From Stenocarpella maydis (taxonomy: Eukaryota > Ascomycota > Sordariomycetes > Diaporthales > Diaporthaceae): DNA of 37,019 bases. The position numbers and the translations under genes are program-made. Under the pieces are notes generated by a model. That model was given only the letters and a program-made list of their open reading frames with translations, was not told where the DNA came from and did not search any database. Where the stretch lies: positions 1-37,019 of the forward strand of contig NQMI01000247.1 in assembly GCA_002270565.1 (NCBI GenBank). Direction: 5' to 3'. Below are positions 10,796 to 21,023 of this stretch, piece by piece (position 1 is the first letter of the stretch; every line of letters begins with the position of its first letter).

Positions 10796-11700
10796 TTTTT
10801 CTTTCTCTGTCTTGTGTGGTTGTCGCCAGGTGCAGAGAGGCCCGCTGGGAAGATTAAAGCGTCTGGCGGGGACCAGGCGGTTTGGGGCAATGACTGCCGC
10901 GGTCGTGATTGCCGTTGCGGTCGAGGTCGAGGTCGAGGTCAGCCGGGGAGACGGAGATGGATACGGACAAAGAGGCGGGCTGGACGTTGTGATTGACACG
11001 GCCGGGACGCAGGTACCTGGGGTGCCGGTTTTTGACACGAGGGGATTGGCTGGGCGGGCAAGCTTCAAGGTTGAACAAGTGAAGAGGAAAAATGGAAGCT
11101 ACCGGTTGGCTCCACCGGCAGCGAACCCAGCCCCAGCTTGCTTCAATGCGACGGGGTGCTTCCCTCTGCTTGCGCCTTGTCCTGCGGCTGCTCTGCGGCT
11201 GCTCTGGTGTCTGCCGAGGATGGAAGGCGAGGAAGAGGATGACGAGGGCTGGTACTACCACAACACCTCGAGAGGTGAAGGTCAACTGGTGTTTTTGAGT
11301 TTGAAGGAAGCAGGGAGCGGGGTCGACAAGGAATCTTGGGGAGTAGATGGATCAAATAGATACCAGGTAGGTACCTAGGAGGTGGTGTAGATAGTGTACG
11401 TACCCCACACTAGGAGGTACGCTACCTTGTTGTTGGTCTGCTGCTACTAGAAAGTACATGCCTATCTACGTACCTGTAGGGGAGCTTGGGCCATGTCGCG
11501 ATATCAATCTGGATGCGCGCCACCCGACCCATCGCTCGCCTAACACAGTAATAAATAATTCATTCATGTGATTGTGGAACCTCGACCACGCTGCCAAACC
11601 CTGGGCTGCATCCTGTCGAGCGTCCACCTGACCTACCACGCTGCCCTCGGACGACTTAGATCCTACCTACTTCTTGCTGTCGCGCCTGCCACCAAAAACC
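10796..11700. promoter_or_regulatory. Divergent promoter region between sulfurtransferase and APC11
   Basis: This 905-bp region separates the starts of a minus-strand and a plus-strand gene and should hold both promoters. It contains a short ggtcga repeat at 10919-10937 and a cluster of GGTACCTA-like motifs at 11364-11480. Long open frames on both strands (for example 10731-11378 +) have skewed low-complexity composition and are treated as chance. Confidence 0.5.
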
Positions 11701-12115
11701 ATGAAGGTCAAGATCAAGAAGTGGGCTGCCGTGGCGACATGGCGCTGGGACATTCCGGAGGACGATGTATGTGGCATCTGCCAGATCCATTTTGACGGCT
11801 CATGCCCGTCGTGCCGCTTCCCCGGCGATGACTGCGAGCTATGTTGGTTTCCTCTCGGCCTGGCCCCCGTCTCTCGCCAGACAGCATGCTAACCACCTCG
11901 GCAGTATCTGGAAAATGCGGCCACAATTTCCACAAACACTGTATTTCCCAGTGGATTAGGCAGGAATCAGCCAGGGGACAGTGCCCTATGTGCCGTCAGA
12001 GTGAGTGTCCCAGGGCCTCACCTCTCCCGAGGCAACGCGCTGACCCAAGCCCCCCCCCCCAAAAGGATTTGAGATGAAAGATCATGCAGCAAACCGGGGA
12101 ACCCAAGGGCCCTAG
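11701..12115 (+). CDS. APC11: Anaphase-promoting complex RING-H2 subunit APC11, three exons
   Basis: This is the catalytic RING subunit of the APC/C ubiquitin ligase, which recruits the E2 enzyme for degradation of cyclins and securin. Exons are 11701-11842, 11905-12000 and 12066-12115, giving 95 residues, the usual small size. The protein starts MKVKIKKWAAVATWRWDIPE, a hallmark of the family. It carries zinc ligands in CGICQIHFDGSCPSC, PGDDCEL, KCGHNFHKHC and CPMCRQRFE, with W in SQWIRQES at the E2-contact position. Intron 1 (gttggt...ggcag) rebuilds CELLSGKCGH. Intron 2 (gtgagt...aaaag) has a ctgac branch site and an 11-C run just before the acceptor. The C-terminal tail after RFE is short and not conserved. 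Confidence 0.93.
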
Positions 12116-13232
12116 GGAGGCCGTTCCTCCGGTCTGCCCACGCCATTCTTGCCTTGGCATCGCGCTGCCCGCCAACACCGCACTCGCCGCTAGACAGAGC
12201 CTATCTCGGGCTGCCATGTCCGCGGCTGACGACGCGACACACCGGATTGCTCTGCTCCATAGTGACACCCTGACTCGCTGAGATTATCGGCATCACAACC
12301 GGCGGCATTGATTGCCGTGTGCCACCATGCGAGACCTCCTACCGTGACTACCGTTCTACAAACCTGGCACATGTCCGTATGAGGTAGGGTGTCCCGAGGT
12401 GGGCGGTCTGTGGTGCTGCAAGACAGAGACTATTTCGGTGGCTTCTGGCCCGTCTTAACAGGGTGCATGCACATCTTACTTCTTGGTAGCCGCTGGGAGC
12501 AACGACACTTGGGGAGGAAAGCCTCCCTCGCCGTGTGAGGAACATGTCTCCATGCCCCTCCCTCCCACCTTACGAACCGCGAAAATTGTTGCATAAGGGG
12601 CGGGAGTAGAAAGCAGAAGCAGAAAGCAGAAGCAGAAAGCAGAAGTAGAAAGTAGAACAAGATCAAGTAGTCCAGTCTAGATACTGCTCGGCAGTCCGTC
12701 ATAATGCCGTGTCAACTACATGCAGCTATTTGTATACTGTGTATCTATATTGTTATGCTGCATTGATAGCGCATCAGGCCTGAGCCCCCCCCCTCCACCC
12801 CAACTTCCCTCCAGTCCTGAAACCCCAACCCAGTACAGCCAGTCAGGTAACAGGTACCTACAGTACAGGGACCGTGACGTCGTCACCGCTACAAGAAGTA
12901 CCGAGATCCTCATGACACATATATACTATGTATGTACACACATACATGGTATATGCCTACCTAGGTACATAAGAGAGATAGCACCTGGTAGGGAGCAGGT
13001 AATCCGGTCTTCTTGTCGTGTTATAGATTCACTTCTTTGCCTGCTAGCACAGCTCCAACATGCAAATGCAAACACGGCCTGCCTCAGCCGCCTCTCGTCT
13101 GTGCCCGTGCCAGCGGCTGTTTATACACGACACCGTTGTTCTCAGCCTCAGCCCCCAACCGCAATCATCACCTTTGCCGTCCCCGGTACCGTTCCCGCAG
13201 CGGACCGGCCTCGACCTCGACATCGGCCCATC
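12116..13232. other. Intergenic region with a 13-bp tandem repeat
   Basis: I see no gene here. At 12607-12657 there are about three copies of agaagcagaaagc followed by diverged agtagaaagt units. The region also has a C-rich stretch (12785-12793) and promoter-like GGTACCTA and CCTAGGTA motifs at 12853-12860 and 12958-12966. It is the likely promoter of the downstream gene. Confidence 0.6.
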
Positions 13233-14141
13233 ATGACCAGTCCCGATCCATCGCCCGGCCGAGGTCATCCTCCCGGTCTCGTCGCCGAACAGCATGCACC
13301 AGCCGGTGGTCAAGCCCAACAGTTGCCTCCGGTCCGCGAGCCGTCACCCCAACATCAGCTTCCCTTCCAACCCCTCTTCACCCTCGTCACCGACAGCACA
13401 ACCCACGCCACCCATCATCCCCATGTGCACTATGTCTTCTCCGACGACGACCCTGAAATCCTCACCGAGGCCCTCGCTCGCCACGGCCACCACTCCGACC
13501 CGTCCCCCGACCCATCCGCCAGCAGGGCCCCGCCGCCTCAGGCGGCCCCCAACGAGCGTGCCATCGTGCTCGACCTCGTGCCAAAGCCACCCGGCAACAC
13601 CAACCCCACATCTTCGGCCCCGAGGTACGATGTGGCTTGGGCCTCATCTTTAACCCCCAGCTGGGCTGTCGTCGCCGCCAAGACCAGCGCCATGACCGAA
13701 GAGGACAGCACCAACGCGGCAAACCCGGACGGCGAGGCCGGGGCCGGCCAGCGGCTCGTCCTCCGCATCGAAGGTGTCGCCGACAACGCCATCCTGTCCA
13801 TGTCTGCCGCATCGCAGATACCCGGCACACGGGCGAGGGGCCCTCCTGTCGATGAGAGAGACCTGCGCATGTCGGCCTCGTCGCCTTCGGCCGCGGCCCA
13901 GGACAAGGCCAGGGAGGACTACGGGGCCATCGTCGACGAGTTCGACAAGAGGATGGGCATACTGCGCAAGGTGGTGGACGCAGGACTCGAGAGGCAACGG
14001 GGCGCGCCAACACGCGATGTCCCCGAAGACGAGTCGCCTGTTGGAGCTGCCATATATGATAGGCCTGGTGGGCTGCCACCGGGTTATGGGCAAGAGCCGT
14101 CAGCTCCGCAGCAGGGCGACCAGAGGGGCGATGCAATTTGA
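13233..14141 (+). CDS. Unrecognised 302-residue fungal protein
   Basis: A single-exon frame runs to a TGA at 14139. The frame is open further upstream to 12720, but the ATG at 13233 is preferred because the upstream part has promoter-like repeats and no protein-like composition. The N-terminus is Pro/Gln/His-rich and probably disordered. A compact central part includes PLFTLVTDSTTHATHHPHVH, YVFSDDDPEILTEAL, RAIVLDLVP, YDVAWASSLTPSWAV and QRLVLRIEGV, which look like a folded beta-rich core. The C-terminus has a charged helix (YGAIVDEFDKRMGILRKVVDAG) and a Pro/Gly tail. No signal peptide or membrane segment is seen. Such blocks look evolutionarily constrained, but I cannot name a family or function. 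Confidence 0.7.
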   Translation: MTSPDPSPGRGHPPGLVAEQHAPAGGQAQQLPPVREPSPQHQLPFQPLFTLVTDSTTHATHHPHVHYVFSDDDPEILTEALARHGHHSDPSPDPSASRAPPPQAAPNERAIVLDLVPKPPGNTNPTSSAPRYDVAWASSLTPSWAVVAAKTSAMTEEDSTNAANPDGEAGAGQRLVLRIEGVADNAILSMSAASQIPGTRARGPPVDERDLRMSASSPSAAAQDKAREDYGAIVDEFDKRMGILRKVVDAGLERQRGAPTRDVPEDESPVGAAIYDRPGGLPPGYGQEPSAPQQGDQRGDAI

Positions 14142-15042
14142 AAGGGGCACGCACCCCCACCCCAAAACTGCTTCCCAAGAGCTCCCAGCTCGCATCCCTC
14201 GAGTTCCGCCTGACCTGGGGCCCGCACTTTAGCCACACTCTACGTGTGCAACCCCCGTCCCAGGTCGGAAGCCCAACCCGGAAAACCTCTGCCAAATACA
14301 CCGCCGTCGTGCTATCTACTCCTCAGTGGCTACGGCACCCCTGTGGCACCCCGAGCATACCCTCCGCGTGTCCTGGCCATGAGCCGGGTTTGGGGAGAGG
14401 AGGTCAAATGCCATGTCAAGACCGCTTCACTGCCGCCGGCGCCGGCGCTTGTAGTAAGGTCCCAGGAGTTTGGGACACCATGACCCGCACAGTCCAGTGC
14501 CGTCCATCTCTAGTGTCACATGCCGATGTCATTTGATTTCATCAATAGAAAGGTAGTGTCAAGAGAGAGGTCAATTAAACGCCAGTATTGTAATGCGGAA
14601 AGGGGAAAAAAAGGGTTAAGCCCAGGCCTCAGAACGGATTTCCTTACACCCACCCCCTAGGGTGTATCATCTAATAAAGTGCAGCTCGTCCCAGCAATAT
14701 TTCAAGCGACCGACTCTGGTATATATAACAAATCTGTTTTGGGTGCCAACAAACATGCAGTCCCCCGGTTCTTCTGCCAGCATCAAGCCATATGGTATCA
14801 ACCCGTATTCTCGTAAAGCTAGGGCAAGAATCGTCCCTCACCACGCCCTCGCACTATGCATCCACGCGCTCAGGGTTCCAGCCGCTGAATGTCTGAATCC
14901 ATTCCTGCTGCTATTCCCTGCGGTTCTCTTATCGTGCTGCTCTTTCTCTCCCCAAGGACCAGCCACCGACCGTAGTTCCGGTTGCGTCTCAGTTGCGACA
15001 TAGTCTTGGTCATACTCCCCCACCCAATGACCTGGACGAGGC
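14142..15042. other. Convergent intergenic region, no gene seen
   Basis: This lies between the 3' ends of the 302-residue gene and the syntaxin gene. Frames such as plus 14662-15003 have no coding signature. It probably contains both 3' untranslated regions. Confidence 0.6.
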
Positions 15043-16759
15043 TTAGTCAACCTCATTGTAGTTGCTGAGCGTATCTTCAGGTTCAAGGATTGCCACGGGA
15101 AGCGTCATGTCTGTCCTGCGTCGATCTGGCACCGATATCCGTCCAGCGAGGCTCTTTGGGCTCGTCACTCCGGAAAACTTCTCCAGTGGAGCCGACGTCG
15201 CATCGTAATCTTGGCCAACATTCACAATCTTAGACTGGGCATAGATGGTAGTAACAGGTCTCTCGCCGTCAAACTCAACTGCGCTTCGCTTGGCGTTGGC
15301 GTTGCCATTATTGTTGTTACTGTTGCCCGAGTTGAACTTTCCGGTAACCGCCATATAGACGACGACGATAATCACGATGACAACCACAATGAGGACTTGG
15401 GGCCAAAAGTCAGTAAGGAATTCTCTGAGGCGATGGGATAGGGTGCCGGGGCGGCCGGGACTGCAAGCGTACCACTGATACCGACACAGTACCACTTCTT
15501 CCTGCGCGTCTTCCTCGCCGTCTCCACGGCGACCTCAATCTCCTGGTTACCCTTGTCGAGGTTCTCCACAACCTCCTCGCCCTTTTGCTCGATCTGCACA
15601 ACGGCGGCTTCCTGTTGGACGATCAGGGTATCCATGTCCTGGAAGAGCTGGGCCAGCTCGATCATCTGCTGCTCGATCTTCTGCAGTGCCTTGTGGCGAT
15701 CCTGCACGGCGTTCAGTACGGCCCTAGCCTGGCCCTGTCGGTTGCTCTGCATCATGGCCTGCTGGAAAACCTGCTGGCCGCCGGCGGACATGTCCTCGAC
15801 GGCGGCGCGGACCTCTGAGTCGTCGGCGTCGGGCCGCACGATGCGGTATTGCCGCTCCATCTGAGTCTGCATCTTCTTCCGGAAGGCGGCCTCGACTTCC
15901 TGGTACTGCTGGATGGCGTTCTTTAGGCGACGGTCTATGCGGCCAACCTGGGGGGCGTTCTTGGGGGTCTTTGCGTCTGGCATGGACTTCAGCTTGCGGA
16001 CGCGGTCGGTGAGCTCGCGGTACATGGACATGGTGTCGGCAGAGAGACTGTCGAGCTCGCGGGTGGTTCCCGAGCTGCTCGAGTCGGTCTCGTTGAGCGA
16101 TCGATCCTGGAGCATGCGGAGCTGGTTGAGGTTGGTGTCGATGCCGTCGATACCCTGGCCAATCTCACGGCACTCGTTCAGGATGGCATTGGGGTCGCTG
16201 GCGGCGAAACTTGCGCCGTTCTGTGAGAGGGGCGCCATTTCGACATTGTTGCCTGGTCACGGTCAGAGGATTGGACGCGCGACGGTGCTTATTGCCTCGT
16301 CAGGTATCAGGTCTGAGCAGCACTCACCGTATGCCCCATCATACTGACCGTAGCTGGCCTGGGGTGGCGGTGACATCTGTGAAGAGCCATACTGGCCCGA
16401 GGGAGAGTCTTGCTGGGCATAAGGGTTGTTGGCCCTGCCACCGTATCTGAAGATTGGTCAGTTTTGATTCCGGTTCGAACCGGGTTAAACAAGCAGTATC
16501 GGCCAATTGGCTTGTTCTCGGGTTGGTCGTCGATGGCACGGGGCAGTCAGAGCTGTCGCCGGGGCGGGAATAAGGGGAGAGACTCACCCGTACTGCAAAG
16601 AGGCACACACCAAGTTAGCAGGCCGAGTCCAGCACATAGGGGTTTCAAGGGACAGGACGGGCTGTTGGTAAGAGTGATGGCAGAGACGGAGCAGAGAGGC
16701 GGCGAGGGGAAAGGATGCAAGCAACTGCGGTGATGAGAGGTGACGGCACATACACTCAT
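15043..16759 (-). CDS. SSO1: SSO1-like plasma-membrane syntaxin (Qa-SNARE) with a 5-nt micro-exon and long C-terminal tail
   Basis: This t-SNARE drives fusion of secretory vesicles with the plasma membrane. Exons are 16759-16754 (ATG AGT), 16592-16588 (5 nt), 16446-16328, 16252-15473 and 15395-15043, giving about 420 residues beginning MSYGYGGRANNPYA. Skipping the 5-nt exon shifts the frame to a stop within exon 3. An Habc region (about 60-190) precedes a Qa SNARE helix (about 220-290) with QLFQDMDTLIVQQEAAV, whose second Q fits the zero layer, and IEQKGEEVVENLDKGNQEI. Basic RRKKWYC leads into a hydrophobic anchor at about 300-322. Unusually the frame then runs on for about 95 residues. The intron 4 donor is ambiguous: gtacgc at 15472 or gtatca at 15481, both in phase and both with the aag acceptor at 15396. 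Confidence 0.88.
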
Positions 16760-17382
16760 GATGAACTGAACTAGATTGAAGTGAGGCGTCGGGAGTAACC
16801 TTTGATGGGTACTGTGAGCTGGCGGTTGGCGACAAGCGGCAGCGAGTCGTCGTCGCCGAGACAGAGAGATAGGCGGGAATGCGATGGAGTTTGTTACAAT
16901 ATGGTTGTGGTCAGGGCCACTTCTGGACGAGGGAAGGGCAGGCAGGCGAATGCGGACGAAAAAGGCGTGTTGGGTGTTGGCGCGTGGCTGCCGAGAAGTG
17001 TCTGTCTGTCGAGCCAACCGGTAGAGTTGAGGCAGACAGAGTAATGTAAAGTATGTAATGGAATGGGAATTGGATAGGAAACGGAAAGTAAAAAACGACG
17101 GGGGCTGAAAGAAAAGGGGAGCTTGTTCGTGTCAGGAGGGAAATCGATGCTCGCTTTGGTAGGGTCGTCGAATGCAGGGTTGGGTGTTGGGCCGTGGGTC
17201 GTGGGTCTGTCTGGTGCGAGTTTGGGCTGGACAGGAAAGGCACTGGAACAGCTGCGAGAAGAGACAGAGGGCAAAAAAGTCTGGAACGGCAGGGGTCCGG
17301 GCCCGCGAGATTGGCTGCGATGGGCCCTGCAACAAAACGCAGAGTCGCCGCCGGCCTCCTCAGCCAACAAGTTGCATGCCAC

Positions 17383-17436
17383 CTTGTCAAGCCTGTCAAG
17401 CCTGTCAAGCCTGTCAAGCCTGTCAAGCCTGCCAAG
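17383..17436. repeat. Six-unit 9-bp tandem repeat (cctgtcaag)
   Basis: Four perfect cctgtcaag units are flanked on each side by one unit with a single change. Because the unit is a multiple of three, it creates artificial open frames on both strands. It lies about 630 bp upstream of the syntaxin start. Confidence 0.9.
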
Positions 17437-17997
17437 GGCCATTGGCCAGGTTGTCTGGTGGGCGGGTGTGTGCGAGGAGCCAAATACTGCGAGGTCCATT
17501 GCAATCTCAACCGTCCATCTCCAAACCCACCGATACGAGCTGAGCAAATGACCAACTTGGGGGCGGCCGGGGGTCCTTGGTCGTCCACCCAGATTTGTCT
17601 ACTGCGGATATGAAGGTAGGCAGGCATGAGAGGTCTACACTGCTTGTTGCGAGTGGCAAGGCAGAGAGGGAGAGCAGTAATTAATGCATATGTACACAAC
17701 ACACACCTAGGTGGTCTAAATATCGCCCGAGGCGCTGAGGCAGGCCCGCAGGGACCAGGGCCGTCCATGCTGCCAGTTTCATCATGTCGATCGGCGCCAG
17801 ACTTGTTTGGCCGAAAGATGAAGCAGACTGCCAGGCTGAACACACCGCAACCCACTCGTCCTGTCGTCGTGCCACCCTTCCTTCCGCCCTGCCCACTCGA
17901 CATCCCAACCCTCTCTTCGTCTTTGTGCCCTGTCTGTTATACATCACCCACTCACTCATGGCTCTCTTCTCTCGATGGGTAAGCCGACTGAGCCATG

Positions 17998-18066
17998 GTG
18001 ACGGAGTGGGTGACGGAGTGGGTGATTGACTGAGTGACTGAATGAGTGACTGACTGACTGACGGAC

Positions 18067-18125
<59 letters not shown>

Positions 18126-18126
18126 C
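17998..18126. repeat. Compound microsatellite ending in about 14 GATT units
   Basis: Two gtgacggagtgg units are followed by tgac/tgag-type units and then a nearly pure run of gatt from about 18068 to 18124. Copy number is likely to vary between strains. Confidence 0.9.
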
Positions 18127-19217
18127 AGACGGACGACTAGAGCGTCTCATCCCAGAGCACGCTGCGTCGGCCCAGCATGGTCCTGCCCTGCCGCTGGCCC
18201 TCGCCACTGGCACTGTCGATGCATCATCACCAAGCCAGCCGTTTTCGACGTGGGATGAAGGAGTTGCCCAAACAATAACTTGCAGTACATATATGTGTGT
18301 GTATATAAAAACCTAGGTATATATAGACGCCACCTCTCTCACTGTCGCCCACTACGTACTCCGCACAACACGTCCGTCACCTGCCTACTACTACACTAAT
18401 GCCTAGGTAGGCATAGAACACCGCACACGGCACTCTCCTGCGCCGTGCCTGCATCAAGACAAGGGTTGGTTTGGGGGTTTCTTCACTCCGCTCCGCACCC
18501 GCCTCCGCCTACCATACCAGTCCCCGTCTCCCGCACCCTGGGCCCAGGCCTAATTCAGGCGGTTAGTCACTCCCTGGCCTCGGCCCGCCTCCCGGTCCTG
18601 GTCCTGTTGCAAGTCGCCATGAGACACTGTCGAATCACTCCGCGCAACACCATGACCCATCCTGCCCAGCCAGCTCGGATGCTGCATCCGAGTGCTTGCA
18701 CTGTATTTACACATCATTCATCCCGGTGCCATATTGGAATCCCAACCTACCGGCCGAGCGTCGCACAACCCACAACGGCCCGCCCGGTCTGTTCTTGCAT
18801 CCGGATCCCATTACGCCGCTGTCACGTGTCAAAACTTCTTATCCATGGGCCAGTTAGTTTGATATCCCAAAGGCGCAGAAAAGGCCCAAGTCGCCTGGGC
18901 ACATCTTGTTTCTTGAAGTAGAAAGCGGGCTCGACAAAGCTCTACCTGCAGCTATCGGCCGCTGGAGGAACCCGCCGCTCAGGGTGCCTCAACCCCGGGA
19001 CTTCAAGCCGTCTCTGACTGGCGCAAAGCATGAAAGGCCTATTGGGACAAGGATGGCAGAGATTGGGAAGTTCGCTTTATTCCCTGGCAGTCGGTTGCCA
19101 TGTTTCCTGGGTTCCAATTCCTCCGTAGACACGTCTCTCCTTGGGCCAGCAGCAGCAGCTTGCCGGGAACATCAGGTCTGGTACCTACCAGATGCCGGCA
19201 CTGCTGGCCACGTCCCC

Positions 19218-20304
19218 TCAGACGACGGCGTAAAACGATGCATAGCTGACACTTGAATCATCCACCCTCTCTACCAGGCTGCTCCGCTCGTATCGCAGGA
19301 GCTGGAAAGGCCCTGCGCCAAGCGCTTCCAGCGCTGCCATTGTCACACCGATAGGGTGACGCCCACACACGGTGTTCTTGGTCACCTTCAGGTTCTCAAC
19401 AAACCTGTCATGTTCCCCCGACGCGACCGCCTCCATGGCCAGCTCATCCAGGACCTTGATCCCCTCGTGGATCGGCGTCTCCGTATCCGCAGCTCTCCTC
19501 GAGAGCATCCTCAGCTGATCGAGCTTGTCGGCGGATGGGACGTACGCCGTATACGAGAAGCGCGATCCCCAGTGGCAGAAGTCCGACGACACCACAAAGG
19601 CGGTGCCCGGGTCCTCGAGGTACTTGGCCAGCAATTGGCCGAACTCCTTCTCCTTTGCCGCATTGTTGTCGCCCACCAGGATTGGCACGATAGGGGGGTA
19701 CCTCTCAGGGCTGCCCTCGCCATGCGTCTGCTCCAGCCTCTTCCATATGTATGGCAGATGCATCTCCAGGCTGTGCTCATCCTCGTCACTCGATGGGGGG
19801 ATATCGCTGAACTTTCCCGTCTCCCGCAGCGACTCGGTGGTCTCGGCGTCCACCGTCAGCTCGCCGAATGGGGTCTCGTAGTGCGCAAAGGTGCTGAGTG
19901 CACAGCCCTTGAGATAGTATGTGTGTGACGGCCCCAGGACGAAAATACGCTTGGCGGCGGACAGGTCGAGGGCCTTGTAGGCCCACGCGGCGCAGGGGCC
20001 AGAGTACGAGTAGCCCGCATGTCTTAGACGGGTGTGGTCAGCTTGGACGGGACGGAAATGGGCGTCACGACAAGACGGCGCGGGGCCGGGATGGGCAAGA
20101 AGGCTGGCGACCAACGCAAAGGTGGGGCGGGGCACACACTTACGGCGCTATGATGACCCTGGACTTGGGGACGGGTAGCTGCTTGCCATCTACCGTCGCG
20201 GGCACCTTTTCGAGGAATCCATCCAGTTGGCGTGACAAGACCTCGGGCCTGCCCTCGTACCAGCTGCCGGCATGGGTGGCATCCCGAGTTCCCCGTTGCG
20301 GCAT
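19218..20304 (-). CDS. MEMO1-family protein (AmmeMemoRadiSam family), two exons
   Basis: The product is 321 residues, typical for the MEMO family, whose fold resembles class III extradiol dioxygenases. Human MEMO1 binds metal and affects signalling, and the yeast member is Mho1. Exon 1 is 20304-20144, beginning MPQRGTRDATHAGSWYEG, and exon 2 is 20022-19218. The 121-nt intron (gtaagt...ctgaccacacccgtctaag) splits the conserved motif IIAPHAGYSYSGP. Other family landmarks are VLGPSHTYYL, EHSLEMHLPYI, IVPILVG, VVSSDFCHWG and CGRHPIGV. Together they supply the His, His and Cys of the putative metal site. The acceptor is AAG rather than CAG. The product is predicted soluble, with no targeting signal. 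Confidence 0.93.
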
Positions 20305-21023
20305 GATGAGATGTGCAGAATACTGTCGCGCCCTTCTCTCTAGTGCGTGAGCGCGCGTGCGAGTGGCGGTGTACGCGCCTGGCTGCCAGGTGACTGGCGG
20401 TGCTCTACGGGGTAGGACTGGCAGGTGGTTCGGCCCAGGGATGGATGGAGAGAGAAAGCTGGATCTGGAGTGTGAGTGTGAAGGAGGGGTGGGTGGGAGG
20501 TAGTACATCAGGAGCAAGCTTAAGCCATAGCCCGGGGAAGTGGGGGCAGTACTGGGCGGCCCAGGCAATAATGACATCAAGCTATCCGGGCCCAAATAAG
20601 CGGGTGCGCGGTGCAGGCCATGTACCGCATCGTACATTGCGGTCGTGTCTGGCAGCTCACGAGGTACCTATAGGTACATGAACTGCCCGAGTACTAAGGT
20701 AATTATGTGTCGAGTGCTGCTGTAGTGAGAGAACCAGGCGCAACACACCCACATACAGCACCCAGATACAGTACGTCACCAGTAGTCGATTGTTGACGCC
20801 TGAAAATGACAGCCTAGCAGATTATGTAATTTTCAAGCTGCCAGAGAGTGCTTCATATCTTACAGCGCCAGCGCGATCGCAGGCCAAAGCAGATTCCGTG
20901 GGTGCCGCCACACTTGGTCCGTTCCCTTGACCGGTTGATTTTGAACTCCGTTCTCCAAATAAACGCCTAGCCCTTCCAGAACTGTCCACCCAAACCATGT
21001 CCACGGTACGTATTGGTGGCCAA
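20305..21023. other. Intergenic region, no gene seen
   Basis: This is upstream sequence of the MEMO-like gene and downstream sequence of the cysteine-cluster gene. It contains a palindromic aggtacctataggtac motif at 20661-20676, and otherwise nothing identifiable. Confidence 0.6.

Larger units (their letters stand above)
16760..19217. other. Long intergenic region with simple repeats, no gene seen
   Basis: About 2.4 kb lies between the start of the syntaxin gene and the end of the MEMO-like gene. The first part should be the syntaxin leader and promoter. Long frames here (minus 16911-17903, plus 18445-18921) are low-complexity, are partly encoded by tandem repeats, and show no family features. 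Promoter-like CCTAGGTA motifs occur at 17706, 18312 and 18402. The region is reported as non-coding as far as can be seen. Confidence 0.55.

Noticed and set aside
10229..10996. 255-residue plus-strand frame opposite the sulfurtransferase
   Set aside because: It is antisense to a well-supported rhodanese gene with both domains and an active-site cysteine, and its own product is low-complexity.
16472..16486. ggttcgaacc resembling a tRNA B-box
   Set aside because: It is part of a perfect ccggttcgaaccgg palindrome inside syntaxin intron 2, with no A-box, cloverleaf or terminator around it.
16894..17903. 217- and 330-residue minus-strand frames upstream of the syntaxin
   Set aside because: They run through a 9-bp tandem repeat and have no domain, splice logic or conserved-looking blocks.
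17998..18126. Possible CRISPR-like array
   Set aside because: The units are contiguous without spacers; it is a eukaryotic microsatellite.
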